Assembly: GCA_015680905.1 (NCBI GenBank)
Contig: JADFTS010000073.1
Location: 1-64,000, forward strand
Source: Coptis chinensis
Taxonomy: Eukaryota; Streptophyta; Magnoliopsida; Ranunculales; Ranunculaceae
Direction: 5' to 3'
DNA length: 64,000 nucleotides
Shown piece by piece: positions 40,167 to 53,362 of the stretch. Each line of letters begins with the position of its first letter. Positions within the stretch are counted from its first letter, which is position 1. The translations under genes were made by a program, and so were the position numbers. The notes beneath the pieces are model-generated. The model was not told the origin of the DNA. It did no database searches and saw only the letters and a list, made by a program, of their open reading frames with translations.

Positions 40167-42302
40167 ATGAAGAGTTTGATAGGAAGTCCAGGGACAGTGA
40201 GTGGGTTGGTTTTGAGAGTTGGGCAATTTTTATTTGCATCTGCTTCAATTGGAGCTATGCTTTCTGCTTTGGGTTTTTCTACTTTCACTGCTTTCAGGTA
40301 TTTTTTTTTTAAACTTTCTTTTAATATTTTAGGAGCTGTATGGTTTATTATGAAAAATGGTATTTAATCTGCATTATGAGTCTATGGTGTTTGTTACATT
40401 GTGCTGTTCTGCGTGTTTGGATTGGTGTTTTATGTATTGCTCTCTAAATGGTAGTTGTTAGACTTCTAGAATGTTCAGAACCATTTTGGTTTCAAGTTAG
40501 TTTGTGTATAATTGTATCTTACCTATAATGTTTCTGCATGGTTCTGAACCTTGCCTGCAAATTCGATTAGAACAATTTTCCTGAATAAAATTAGTTACTG
40601 CTGAGCCCGTATTCATTGGAAATTGATTAGTTCTTACTTGTTTGTTTGATACGTGTAGGGTTCATTGCTTCATATCTTTATTTAGAGGTTATGAACCACA
40701 CCAAATGTCTTGGATCCAAAACTCATGTACTTAGAACTTTCCTTGTGGTTAAAAGTGACAGATCCTTATGCATATTCAGTCTTATGATCGTTACTTAGTT
40801 AACGCAGCATAACCACGGCCAAAGTGAAAGAAAGAAAGAAAGAATATATGATTTGATTGGATGCGTAAAGTAGGATGCCCAAATGATAAGTATTCTTCTA
40901 TGCTTTAAGGAACTCTACAACGCAGTCTTGTGATCTTGATCAAATAATATATATGCTATAGCTAAGAGATATGTTTGATTGGAAATATATATTCATAGTT
41001 GTTGACATGAATACCTAACTCAAACATTCGGAATCAGAGCTGGGGCAAGTGAGAATACTCCCTGTGCTGCCTTTATTAGTCGGCGCCAGCTCCACTTTCT
41101 TAGTGATGGTCATTCCTAGTTTACTGAAAAAGAAAAGGAAATTCACTTCATTTTGTTCATAAAGGTTTCTGAGGGTGTAATCCTTGACTGTTTTAATTCA
41201 CTGCCCTTTGCAGTAATTCATATTGTATTTTAAATTGATGGACAATTCATTGACTTCAGAGATATCAGTAAGCAGCATCTTTATTGGTATCACTTGAAAA
41301 TTGAGTGTATAAACACTGTCAAAGTAAACACTGATGATTTGTATTAGGCTCAAAGACCTTTTATGTCCTCAACTCCTCATGCAAGGGACCGAAGATCACT
41401 AGTTTTTCAAACTCAATAAATATCATTCTCGCAAACATCTTAATGATCATTTCGTGCAATCCTTTTCTCAGCTATTTGATTGCTTCAATGGGGCTCCAAT
41501 TAGCCTGGAGCTTGGGACTCGCATGTCTTGATGTCTATGCTTTGAGAATAAAGAGAGACCTTCAGAACCCTGTGCTAGTCTGCTTGTTCGTTGTCGGCGA
41601 TTGGGTAATGATTTTTCCCTCTTAAAATCATATATAAATCCTCATAGAGATATAATACTGTTTTACTGCTACAGTTCTGAGGCACGCGTGCTTGAACAAA
41701 CACTTTATTTTATAGACAATTGATGGAAACTGAAGTGTCTGCTCCCCCTTTTTTCTTGAATGTATCTCCTTATATAGGTTTGGGAAAGTACGATCTCTGT
41801 TGTACTGCTGTAAATCATTCCACCTAACTTCCTGTACATGTGGAGGCTCCTAACAAGTGTGACATCCTAGATCATTGCCTGGAAACTGATGCTTGTGGGT
41901 TGTGGGCCTATATGTGTACTCAACCAGAACCTAATTGCTAGGCTTAGACATCCAGCTGTTTGAAGCTTCTGTGAAACTTCTAAAAAGCTTACAGGAAACT
42001 ATAGCGACAATTTTTTTTCACTAAAGCTGCTAATAGTTATCTCTTCCTTTTTCTCTTCATAGTTTTCATTGACAACTGATACTCTTTTAGTTAAACAAAT
42101 GCAGGTGACTGCCACTTTATCACTTGCAGCAGCTTGCTCATCAGCAGGGGTGACGATTTTATATGTGACAGATTTTGGCCTTTGTGGTCAGCTTCCAATC
42201 TCTTGCAGCAGATTCCAAATCTCTGAAGCTTTGGCTTTCATCACCTGGTTCCTAGTTGCCACATCTTCTCTTGTTATGTTTTGGATGCTGGGATCAGTTT
42301 GA
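40167..42302 (+). CDS. CASP-like protein 5B, copy C (intact)
   Basis: Three exons, 40167-40297, 41472-41604 and 42105-42302, with GT..AG borders and the same exon sizes (131 and 133 nt) and phases as copy B, giving 153 residues. It begins [20 protein letters not shown]. Helices lie at [56 protein letters not shown] and [20 protein letters not shown], with the C-terminus LGSV. The conserved [20 protein letters not shown] after helix 2 and GDW at the exon 2 border fit CASP-like 5B well. This is the most family-like of the three copies, so it is the probable functional one. It is predicted to sit in the plasma membrane. Confidence 0.9.
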
Positions 42303-42953
42303 AGTTACATGTCACGTTCTCATTCACTCCCTTAACGAGACACAGTTGATCAGTCACACATTATACTGGTTCCATGTTAAGGTTAATATTTGTATACCAC
42401 AGCGACACAGCCCTTGGTTTTTGGGTGACCCTAAAATGCAGACTGATCAACCCTTGGTATCTGTGTATCACAATATACATTATATATTGTCATTCTGTTT
42501 TAATGCATCATTTGTTGTACGTAGTAACATTGGATGCTGAATCTGTGGATGTGATCTCTGCTCAAGTATACAGATCAACGCATCAATACTGAGAAACAAG
42601 ATAATACATTAATTGATGAAAAATGAAAATGACTGTCCTGCTGACATCATATATTTTGGCTAGGGGTGCTGTTCAGCTTCTTGGACAAGATCTTTCTTGA
42701 ATCTAATTAATTGCAATACAATTTCATGTAAACTACGAAAACCAGACCACCATGGATAATTTACAACTATACATTTAATACTACATCTCACTTCATCTCG
42801 ACTCAAATCTTTACTGAAACTGAAATTTATTTTACAATTCTGGACTGAAAGTAAAAAAAAGAACCCAATCAACGAAAGATGACAATTTCCACAGATTTGC
42901 AAATCTAGACATTTCAACAAACTCAGCTGACATAAATAGGTTTTGGTCCACTC

Positions 42954-44414
<1,461 letters not shown>

Positions 44415-44497
44415 TTACCTATAGAAAACAATCAGTTTATCAAAAACAAACAGACATCCAGTCTAAAAAGGAATGTGGATAAGCAAACGCATCCACA

Positions 44498-44903
44498 GGG
44501 CCCAAAATATCGCCGAGATATCCGATATCTCGCCGATATATCTCGGCAAATTGGTACACCGATATCGATATTTCCGATATATATCCACCGAATATTGAAC
44601 CCCTTTTTTTCCGAGATATATCGGAATTTTCGATATGAAAGTTTATATCGCCGATATAATTGATATTTCCGAGATAATCGATATATATCGGTTGACTTTT
44701 TGACCAATTGTTAATATTGAAATTTCCGAAATATCCGATATATCCGAGATACATCGGCGAAATATCCGAGATATATCGGTGAGATATCCGATATTTTAGA
44801 AACTTTGGACTGGTCACCAAAAAAAACCGAGATATCCGATATATCCAATATATCTCGGTTTTTGAGTACACCGATATATTAACCGATATCGAAATTTTGG
44901 GCC
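44498..44903. mobile_element. GATATC-rich MITE, copy 2, upstream of VTC1
   Basis: Same element and orientation as 30175-30579, with the same ends (GGGCCCAAAATATCG and AATTTTGGGCC) and only scattered differences. It lies about 100 bp upstream of the VTC1 start codon, apparently in the 5' untranslated intron or promoter. The sequence can fold on itself almost throughout. No clear target duplication. Confidence 0.75.
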
Positions 44904-45429
44904 TTGCTTTGAAGCATAATATACTAGTGATTATCAAAGTTGGGAAATAATAGAATTACTACACAGGGACAGTATTACTAGTGGTTAAAGGGGAAAAAAA
45001 AACCCAAAGCCACAATAGAAGCCTCCACTTCTTCTAAAAAAGATCCTTTTATGGAGAGGAGCAAGAAAGGAGAATGCTTTAGAAGACTAAAAAGGATTTA
45101 CTAGAGTCGAGTAGTTTTGATTTAATCCGTTGGTGGACCTTTAATTGAATCAAATGGCCATGATCTGTTAGATTTATTGGAGACTTCAACTGTGTTTCTA
45201 TTATAAAGAAGAAAGGAGCAGGCCACCTAACCAACTCACAGTAAAGAATTTCATCACAACGCTATGAACGCTACCCTAGTAGAAGTTCAAAATTGTGGGA
45301 CTTGGGCTGACTTGGTGTAATCAGCACTAACCAGATAGGTGGGGGTAGATTAGCTTCAAAAATTGACAGAGCATTATCAACATTAGGAACACGAAGAATG
45401 GAAATATGGAATATAAAATTTACTAATCG

Positions 45430-46160
45430 GAAGTAAAAAAATTCCAGCAAGTGCTCCTTCCAGATTCAACACTTGTTGGGCATCAGATCCAACTTTCTTA
45501 GACGTGGTGAAAACAATTGGCAAAAGGAACTTGGAGCTCCTGCATATGTTATGTTAATGAAACAGATACAAAGGCTACTAAGGCAAGACCTTAACTTTTG
45601 GAGAAGGGATCTATGGCAATATCGAGAAGGCACTCTTGTTGAAGATCTCATTAAAGCTAAGAATAATGTTGATGAAGATCCGGATAACAATGCACTGGTA
45701 ACAACTGTTCTTCAGAAAGAACTAGACTTGAATAAGGCTCTAACTACTTCCATGCAAACAAATAACTACTGAGGAGAGCTGGGAAGACAGAGGTGAGAGA
45801 ACCACTAACTACTTCCATGAACAAAATGAAGCAAGGATTATTTCTACTTACAGAAGTGCACACCAAGGGTGGGAGTGTTCTTAATTATGAAGATGCCATT
45901 CAAGACCACATTCTTCAGTTTTATTAGAAGAGAATCCAATTTCAACAGGTCTAAACTTGTATCCCAAAGCTACTTTTCTACTGATGAAAAAAATTCAAAC
46001 AACGGTATTTGAATTAAACCATGAAAGCTCACCAGGGCTTGATGGATTTATGCGGGTATTCTTTCCGCATTGCTGGAATATTGTAAGTACTGATGTATGT
46101 TTTTTCATATCAGTCTTACTTTATCAAATCCTAATGTACCTACTATCTTTAACTCTGTAA
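45430..46160 (+). mobile_element. LINE remnant: linker and start of reverse transcriptase
   Basis: The plus-strand frame at 45473-45769 reads MLMKQIQRLLRQDLNFWRRD, then EDLIKAKNN and VLQKELDLNKAL, the helical linker between endonuclease and reverse transcriptase in plant LINEs. At 45957-46120 the next piece, VFELNHESSPGLDGFMRVFF followed by PHCWNIV, matches the first conserved reverse-transcriptase block (usually NKSPGPDGF). Stops and frame changes lie between. The catalytic domain beyond is missing. Confidence 0.65.
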
Positions 46161-46217
46161 CTTTGAATCACTTTCGCCCAAGAAAAAATATTCTCATAAT
46201 TCTCGTAATAAAACAAT

Positions 46218-47106
46218 GAGCCCGGCTATCCCTGGGATATCATAGCCGGGATATCCTCATAGGGATGAGCTACTGATGCCGTTAGATTTACTCGTATCCC
46301 GAGACTTCATTAACTGACCAAAACAGATGGCAAAGTGACGAAAATGTACATGCTTGTGTGCTCGTCTTCTTCCCAAGTTAACCTCTCTCTAATTCTCTTT
46401 AACATCAATCAAAATTGCTAGCATAAGATCTAGTCATCCATACCCACATATACTTCGAATATTACCAAGTTAGACTGTAGAATTGAAATATATGTTTCAT
46501 TAATTTGAAGAAATTAATCACTGCTAGAGTCCTAGATCCCTGTCAAACAGTCAATATGTAATGTCAACTCCAAATCAGCAACCCACCAATCTGCTTTCTC
46601 TTCTTCCAAATGAGAGCAAGTGACCAACCACTCAACTAACCAAACCGATCATATGTTACCTGTAGCTTCATTGCACTTCCCAATTTTGATTTCTCTCTCT
46701 CTAATTTTGATTGATGTTAACATGGTAATTCACGTTGATACTTACTTCTCTAGCCTAAAGTTCTTGATACTTATAAAAAGCTTCCTTGGGATTCCATAAT
46801 CTATGTGAATCATAGTTTTGTTTTAATAAGAATTGGAAAAGGAAAAAGAAACAAAAAAACAAAAAACCAAAACCAAAAGGGATTCCACTAGCGAGGTATG
46901 CGAAGAGCAAAAGATGAATTAGAGGACGACCAATTTTTTTTTTTTTTTTTTTTTTGCTCATCAGTTTTTCTCTATATTTTCTACCTTTTTTTTCCGTCAG
47001 TTTTTTTTTTTTACTTTTTTTAGTTGTATGATAAATGTTGAGATTTGTGGATCTACCAGTCAGAGTAGCTCGTCCCTATGAGGATATCCCTGGGATAGCC
47101 GCGCTC
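46218..47106. mobile_element. Non-autonomous Mutator-like element
   Basis: 889 bp flanked by the perfect 9-bp duplication TAAAACAAT (46209-46217 and 47107-47115). The ends are inverted repeats: GAGCCCGGCTATCCCTGGGA at left, GGATATCCCTGGGATAGCCG then CGCTC at right. The similarity runs about 50 bp inward (CCTCATAGGGATGAGCTACT at left against its inverse at right). No transposase. Confidence 0.8.
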
Positions 47107-47209
47107 TAAAACAATTATTAAAAACCAATCTCATAAGTTATCACACAGATGAAAACACACAAAAGAATCAATCAAGCTAAAGATAAAGACTCTAATAATC
47201 TTAAGCAGT

Positions 47210-48853
47210 TCAGAACTTACCTAATCTAGAAGCCTCAGCTACTGCCAAATCAACAATTTTTCCTTCTGTTTTCTTCACCCAAGAGTCAACCATATCACGC
47301 AAAATGTTAAAATTTTCCTCGGCACTTATCTTCTTGCCTTTCTTTCCTTTTTTTTTGATAGATTCTTTCATGCATTTCTCGGCATATGTACAAATAGCGG
47401 TAACATCTTCCACCGGGCAAACAAGAATATCAAATGCTTTCTTGACGTTCTTATAAACCACTATCCCCTCCTTAAAAGACCAATCTTCACGCTTGAGAAT
47501 TTTCTTCAAAAACGCATGGAGTGTTGTTAGCAAAGCGAAATTATACTGAGCAACGATTAATGTATAACAACTTGGATCTCTTTTACATAATTGTATCAGT
47601 ATCTCCTTGCGCTTTGTTAACAACTCCTCATCATTAAGCTCAAAATAAGTCAGTCGTGGGAAATAATCATCACCTGTCATAAAAAAAACTCAGAATTATA
47701 AAAAAAATTACCACTACTAAATGAAACCAACAGAAGACGATATCACATAAAACTGGAACATAGAAAGGTTCAAGTGGAGTGTAGATGTGTCCAACTAGTT
47801 ATTGCATTAAGTACTAGATTAAGAAGAAAATCCTACTAAGACTGCTAGATCGGAAAGGACATCCAACAGAAACTTGGTTGATCCAATATTAAGAAAAACC
47901 AACAATATCAGTTTAGACTTTAGAGTAATGCTTATATATTATCAACTTGCAAATGGTTCTTGAAAAGTAATACCCATTAGATATTGGTTGAGTTTCAGAT
48001 GTTTCTTGAAACCCAAAATGATATATGAGCTATATCGTGGTAACTTGATACTGGTAATTAAATTTTATATTACATGATTATATTGTATAATCTCACAACT
48101 ACATGGCTGACATTTAATCTAGTTCGGTTCGATTACAATTGGCTAGAACACATTTTGTTTTTTCTTAAAAGGTTTTGAATTAGATTGGATGCAAGTATTC
48201 TGGACTGATCCACTGGCAGAGCCCATAACAACAAACTACAGACAGAAGCTCCATTTTATTTTCAACATGGAGAATGCAACAAACATATGCTCATGCAGAC
48301 TCACAAACGCATTACACAGCGCACGTTTTATTACTAAAAAACCTCCATATAATAGGCCCGGTGTCATAAAGCCATGCGGCACCGTCAATCACCCAGTATA
48401 TCACTAGGTTAAAAGATCCAGCAATCACCCAGTATATCACTGGCAAGTTCATTATACCAGTGAAGTGAAAATTATAACTGCATTAGTCTTTCTTTCTTTT
48501 CTTTTGGAAACGTACATGTTGAAAGTAATTTCCGGATTGCGTTATATAGGTGAAGGCATGGTCATGCAACATTTCACCTTCGCATTGAAAAACAAGATCC
48601 ATTTGGCAATGAAAACACAAACTTTAACCCATGCAAGGCACTTTAAGGGGGGGAAAAAAAGATAAATAAATAAAATTGGTGTCCAACAGACACTACACAC
48701 ATTACACGTTGATGCAGACAAAAATATTTTTCACAAGAAGTATATAAAGTATATTGTAGTAACAAAGGTAGGTCACAATTCAATATGAATTAATCAACTA
48801 GAACGAGAAAGAACACAAGAATAAAGAATTTACTTACCAGGAAAAAAATTCAT
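47210..48853 (-). CDS. Unknown protein, paralogue of the 55.7-60.1 kb gene
   Basis: The main exon (47221-47673) follows the acceptor TTATGACAG. A tiny first exon, 48838-48853, encodes MNFFP with a consensus donor (CTG|GTAAGT); it joins in phase with the main exon, which begins DDYFPRLTYFELNDEELLTK. The protein is helical and Lys-rich. Two segments align by eye with the larger gene: ILIQLCKRDPSCYTLIVAQY with SLCLENPESYSFIASDN, and MVDSWVKKTEGKIVDLAVAE with SLDSWLKNSEGEIYESCKVA. The exon ends at a textbook donor (TTAG|GTAAGT, 47221), so a further exon may lie below 47210; without splicing it stops after RLGKF at 47210. A Mutator-like element starts 100 bp beyond. I do not recognise the family and infer no function. 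Confidence 0.5.
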
Positions 48854-50400
48854 AAGTGCAGTAAATAAATTGATAAGAAGAGCTCAGTAAGCTCACACAG
48901 GAGAAATTTTAATTTCTACCCAAATAAAATCAGCCACATAAAGAGCTTGCACAGTCGACATATGAGCAGCAGTTACTCCTAATATCAACTTAACAAAACA
49001 GGGTTGTTTCCTCACTTTCTTGACTCGCGGCTGGGATTCAATCTAAAGGTGGATAAATCAACGGTTGGGACGAGTGCCATGATGGCAGTGTAAATTAATT
49101 AGGTCATTAATTATGAAATTAAACAAAAAAACCCTTCGTTTCTCCAGACTTAAACCACAATTGGAAGACTTGGAGACCGTGTTTTGTGGGATTAGAAAAC
49201 CTTTTGGTTCTCTTCGTTCTCTCTCCCTCTACAACTTCATCTAACAAAAAAAAACACTTTTCTCCTTGTGCGCTCGATACAATCGCAGCTTCAGATTCTA
49301 CACCATTCATCAAAAAGGTACAATGAATTTATACATCTTTTTTGAAGAAATTAATTATATCATTTTCTTAGAATCATTTTTTTTTCTCTTAATGTTGAGA
49401 AAGAATTGGGTGGTCTCTTCTTTCTCTTCAACTTCGTTTCACATTCAAAGATGTTCAGTTATGGCACCGACCCAATCTCAACGCCCACCTTCAGTTCTCA
49501 TTTTCATTTCTCACCGTTGAAGAATTCGATTCCAATTTCTTCCAGGTATATTGTTTTTTTTTTCGATTATTTTAAGTTTTAATCTAATTTCGATTATTTG
49601 TTTTTTCTATGTTTTGGTACTAATGCGCTTTTTTTTTGCTCTATGTAACTTTTTTTTTGGGTATGCGTTGTTTTGTTGTTACTGCCATTTACATTTAGAA
49701 TGTATTGGAAATTGTTATTGATTTGCGCTAACTCATTAGCACCTTAAATTATGTTGTTAGGGAAGAGGAGCACATACCCTTCTCTTCTATCGTAGCTTAG
49801 TCCGCTAGGTATCATCATTGTGAATATAGGAGTTATGCAATAGTAGAGATTTCAATCAGTAGCTGTCTTGATGGCTCTTTCACAAATGTTGTCTTGGTAG
49901 CTCTTTTACAAACATGATAGATTTCAGCGTGGTGATTGATTGGCTATATATAGTCATACATGTCATTTTTAAGTACTTAATCCAGACTTTTACCCAAAGT
50001 TGTATACAATGTAATGGTACCTAATCCAGACTTTTACCCGAAAGCATGAACAACAACAAACAAATATCGGAATCAATAATTCAATAATCAATTTATCTGA
50101 CTCCAAAACATTAATTGCCTGTTTTCAGATGACAACGATAAATTCATGACAGAGAGAAGAACTTTTAACACTTACAGTCATAAACTAAAACACGATTTCG
50201 GATTTGATGATGAAAGACTGCTGGAGAGTTTAAAGAGCATGAGAGATGAGAGGGAGATTGCACTTGCACTTGGGTTGAGAGTTGAGACAGCATGAACAGA
50301 TGGGAAGAGAGTTTAGATCAGTTCAGGAGATGAGGAGCTGCCTGCTGAGCAAGAGAGATCTCCACCCTACTACATTTACTACATTCCATACTTCCCCTAT
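48854..50400. other. No supported gene
   Basis: AT-rich, with poly-T runs at 49550-49660. A short frame at 50145-50294 (KLKHDFGFDDERLLESLKSM) is open but I recognise nothing in it. A TATAAATATT box at about 50399 precedes the Myb/SANT-like fragment. Confidence 0.3.
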
Positions 50401-50435
50401 AAATATTTAGCCTAGAATGTAACTGTTTTTTATTT

Positions 50436-50768
50436 ATGAATCAGAAAAATCCGAAAGCAAAGAAGTTTCGCAATGAAGGTTGTCCTAAGTACGAAAAGTT
50501 TGATTTGATATTTGGAGAAACAGTGGTTGTTGATGAACATCTTCAAGGTGTAAGCAACCAAGATATGGAGGATATCACTTCTACGGAAAGGGAGGACACT
50601 TCTAATAATATTGCATCGTGGCCTTCTCACATTGCGCAAATGAGAAGGATGTCCACTGATAATGCACCAAGGGTTCATGAGCAAGACCAACAACCAAGTG
50701 CGCCATGGAGTCCAATTAATAGTAGAAGTAGAGACACTACTCGATCCGGGATGTCCAAACACCGTTGA
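50436..50768 (+). pseudogene. Myb/SANT-like domain fragment (Harbinger-associated type)
   Basis: The start, NPKAKKFRNEGCPKYEKFDL followed by IFGETVV, matches the end of the Myb/SANT-like domain found in plant L10-interacting MYB proteins and in Myb-like proteins of Harbinger transposons (usually KKFRxKGxPxYdxLxxIF). The first two helices of the domain are absent, so it is a fragment. The rest is low-complexity, Ser/Arg-rich sequence ending SRDTTRSGMSKHR. It lies at the edge of a block of retroelement debris and is probably transposon-derived. Confidence 0.45.
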
Positions 50769-50921
50769 GGTTAGTTTGAAGCTTCTCAAGCTAGAGCAGC
50801 TTTAACAAATCAATACACGATATCAAAGTGTACACGATATTACCATTTTCTTTATCTATTACCATTTTCTTTAATATTACCATTTTCAATTAATCATCCT
50901 TTTAAAGTTTAGTGTTTGTTA

Positions 50922-50926
<5 letters not shown>

Positions 50927-50991
<65 letters not shown>
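50927..50991. repeat. (AT)n microsatellite
   Basis: About 32 uninterrupted AT dinucleotides. Confidence 0.95.
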
Positions 50992-50994
<3 letters not shown>

Positions 50995-51079
50995 CGTAAG
51001 GTTGTGCAATGTGGTGCAACATGAACTAGTTCACGCTTATTGTTGACGAAATGAGGATGATAGCCATAACTTGATTGAC

Positions 51080-52225
51080 CGAACAAGGTCACCGTTATTT
51101 TGGTAGTTAGGAATTGAATTGCTTGGAACCGATGCTCGACCTTTGTTGGTATCGCAGATTATTCCCTTGACGGTATGGAGTATAATTGGTAGATGGTCTA
51201 ATAGGCGGATTGGCAAAACCTGGAGGAGCCATCTGTTGTGTATTTGGTTGCCAAGAGAAATTCGGGTTCTGTCTCTAAAGTGCATTAGGGATGTTGAAAG
51301 CGCAAACTTCTTCAGAGGGTTGTGAAATGGAATCATATAGCAGGGGACAATAAACATCAGGATGGTCAAGACTTAGGCAAAGAAGACATGGGGGAAGTGT
51401 TAATGTTCATGACTTGTTTTGGTTTTGATCATTCACTTGAACCATGGAGAGCATCTACCTTCTTTGTCGTGGATTCGATCGTGGTTTTAATTCGATCGGT
51501 TTTACCTCTAACATAGATGTAGCTTTGGGGAACAGTTGTCCTTAAATGATCCGAAGAATTAGTGTTACCCCAATGAGTACCTCTCGCCGCTGCTTTTGCT
51601 TATCAAGAAAGTTGTATGCCTCAGTAGCTCCTTTGTCCATGAAACAACCGCCGTTCATGATATCAAGTGTTTCTTTTTGGTGTTTGGAAAGTCTGTTAAA
51701 GAATGAACGAACGAGGACAGCGGTGTCGAGCTGATGATGGGGTCATTCTAAAAGAAGATCAGTAAATCGACTCCATGCTTCCATAAAGGATTCGTGAGGA
51801 TGTCAGTGAAAGAATTTGATCTTCTGGAGCGTTTCAGTAGTTTTCTTTTGAGTGTAGAATTTGATCATGAATGATTGAACAAGTTTAGCCCATGTGCCGA
51901 GAGATTGTGGCGTTTGACTTGCTAGCCAAACTGAAGCTTTATTAGCTAAGGTAAAAGGAAACAGCCTTAGCAAGACTTGTTCGTTGGAGACGGATGGATG
52001 TTGGAATGTGGTGGCTACATGCTGAATCCTACAAAGGTGATTGCACGGTTTCTCATGGTCGTCTAAACCATGATAAACATATAACAATCCAAAAATGTTG
52101 AGCGGGATTCGAAAATCACCTTCAATATCCTCGAGTTTGATGCAGGACGAAGGTCATTCCCGTAAAGGCAATATAAAGTCGAAAGGGCATCTCACCAGTG
52201 GAGTATCGTCGGCCATAGCTAATGG
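51080..52225 (-). mobile_element. Ty3/gypsy gag remnant
   Basis: The minus-strand frame at 51803-52087 reads VLLRLFPFTLANKASVWLAS and SLGTWAKLVQSFMIKFYTQK, the core of the gypsy retrotransposon gag. The sequence continues in other frames at 51546-51800 (FMEAWSRF, then a DIMNGGCFMDKGATEAYNFL-like stretch) and at 51080-51330 (PPGFANPP-like Pro/Gln-rich linker). At least two frame changes; no protease or polymerase seen. Confidence 0.7.
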
Positions 52226-52429
52226 AGTTAATGGCGACAAAGGATTTTGATTATTTTATTAACGTGATGAAGAACTTTTCCGAGGTGAAAACTTATGCAA
52301 TTGCCTATCGTGATTTTCTCCATAAGTATGTTCAAATTCCTTACTATGACCGCACCTTTAATCTTATGTAAGCACAAAGTTGAAATTTAAGGCACAAAAA
52401 GGAACTTATCCTCAGATATGAATTTTATC

Positions 52430-53300
52430 ATTTAGATAAGCATTAGAAGTGAACAACGTAGGCTACTACCTGCCGCTAATGTAGCAGTGAAGCGAGGAAT
52501 ATGTGTGCATAAACCAACATCCAGGTCACATGAGAGATATAACCAATTATTCACCACAGGGGTCAATGCATCTAGCAAAATAGATGATATAGCTGCTGCA
52601 GCACCACTTATGGCATCCAACAAGTGCTGAGCTAGAAAACCATCACGACCACAAGAAATACCTTTCGGAAATGACCTAATGCATGACAATAGGGTGTCTC
52701 TCTCTATCAATAAAGGGGCTCAGCAAAAGGAACAGTTGGTCTCATAGGTGGTTGTCGCATTGGGTGCTTCTCCTCTAATGCTTGAATAGTTTCCACCAAG
52801 TTAGGGGCAACCCCTGATGATGACAATACTTTTACCGCTCCAAAGAATGCCCATCGAACTTTCCTTTCTCAGCATTGACGCACATTCTAAGTTGAAACAG
52901 ATCTCTGGGGTGGCTAGATTGAAGGAGGCACTACTGCAGACTCTAAGAGGCGAAATAGTCCATTAGGCTCATTCTATATCGTCAAAGCATGGATAATATG
53001 TTTCTGCTGAAGGTTTTTCCTATTACTAGACCGACGTTCCTAACGATTCTGTGGTTAGAAAACTTGTAGAGTGTAGCACGGAAGAAGGAGAAGACGAACC
53101 CATGACATAACTGAACTAGGATTAGCCGTAATATCCCAGAGAGCAGACTTCAAAGCACCAGAAAAAGCCAAACGACAAGCATGTGGTACACTTTTCACAG
53201 TGTGAAAGGGTATACGGAATGCCCTATCAAATAACGTTTCATCAAGAGAGGGAACAACACCCAGAGGCCTCAGGATAGCGCTAGCGTCTCCTTATGATGA
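52430..53300 (-). mobile_element. Reverse-transcriptase-like non-LTR remnant
   Basis: On the minus strand, CIRSFPKGISCGRDGFLAQH followed by LLDAISG at 52600-52700 matches a reverse-transcriptase-like protein common in plant genomes (usually SFPxGTSCGRDGLRAQHLLDA). The upstream part (52720-53290) continues in several frames with LEEKHPMRQPP, EPNGLF and AFSGALKSALWD. Many stops; inactive. Confidence 0.6.
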
Positions 53301-53362
53301 GAGTGTAGGTTGCATAGTTAAGCGAAGCCAATCATTTGTCTGCTTGGTGGCCAATTCTGCAT

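Noticed and set aside
49119..49313. Minus-strand frame MNGVESEAAIVSSAQGEKC as a possible first exon of the 47.2 kb gene
   Set aside because: No donor in a matching phase was found, whereas the 16-nt exon at 48838-48853 joins perfectly; left unassigned.
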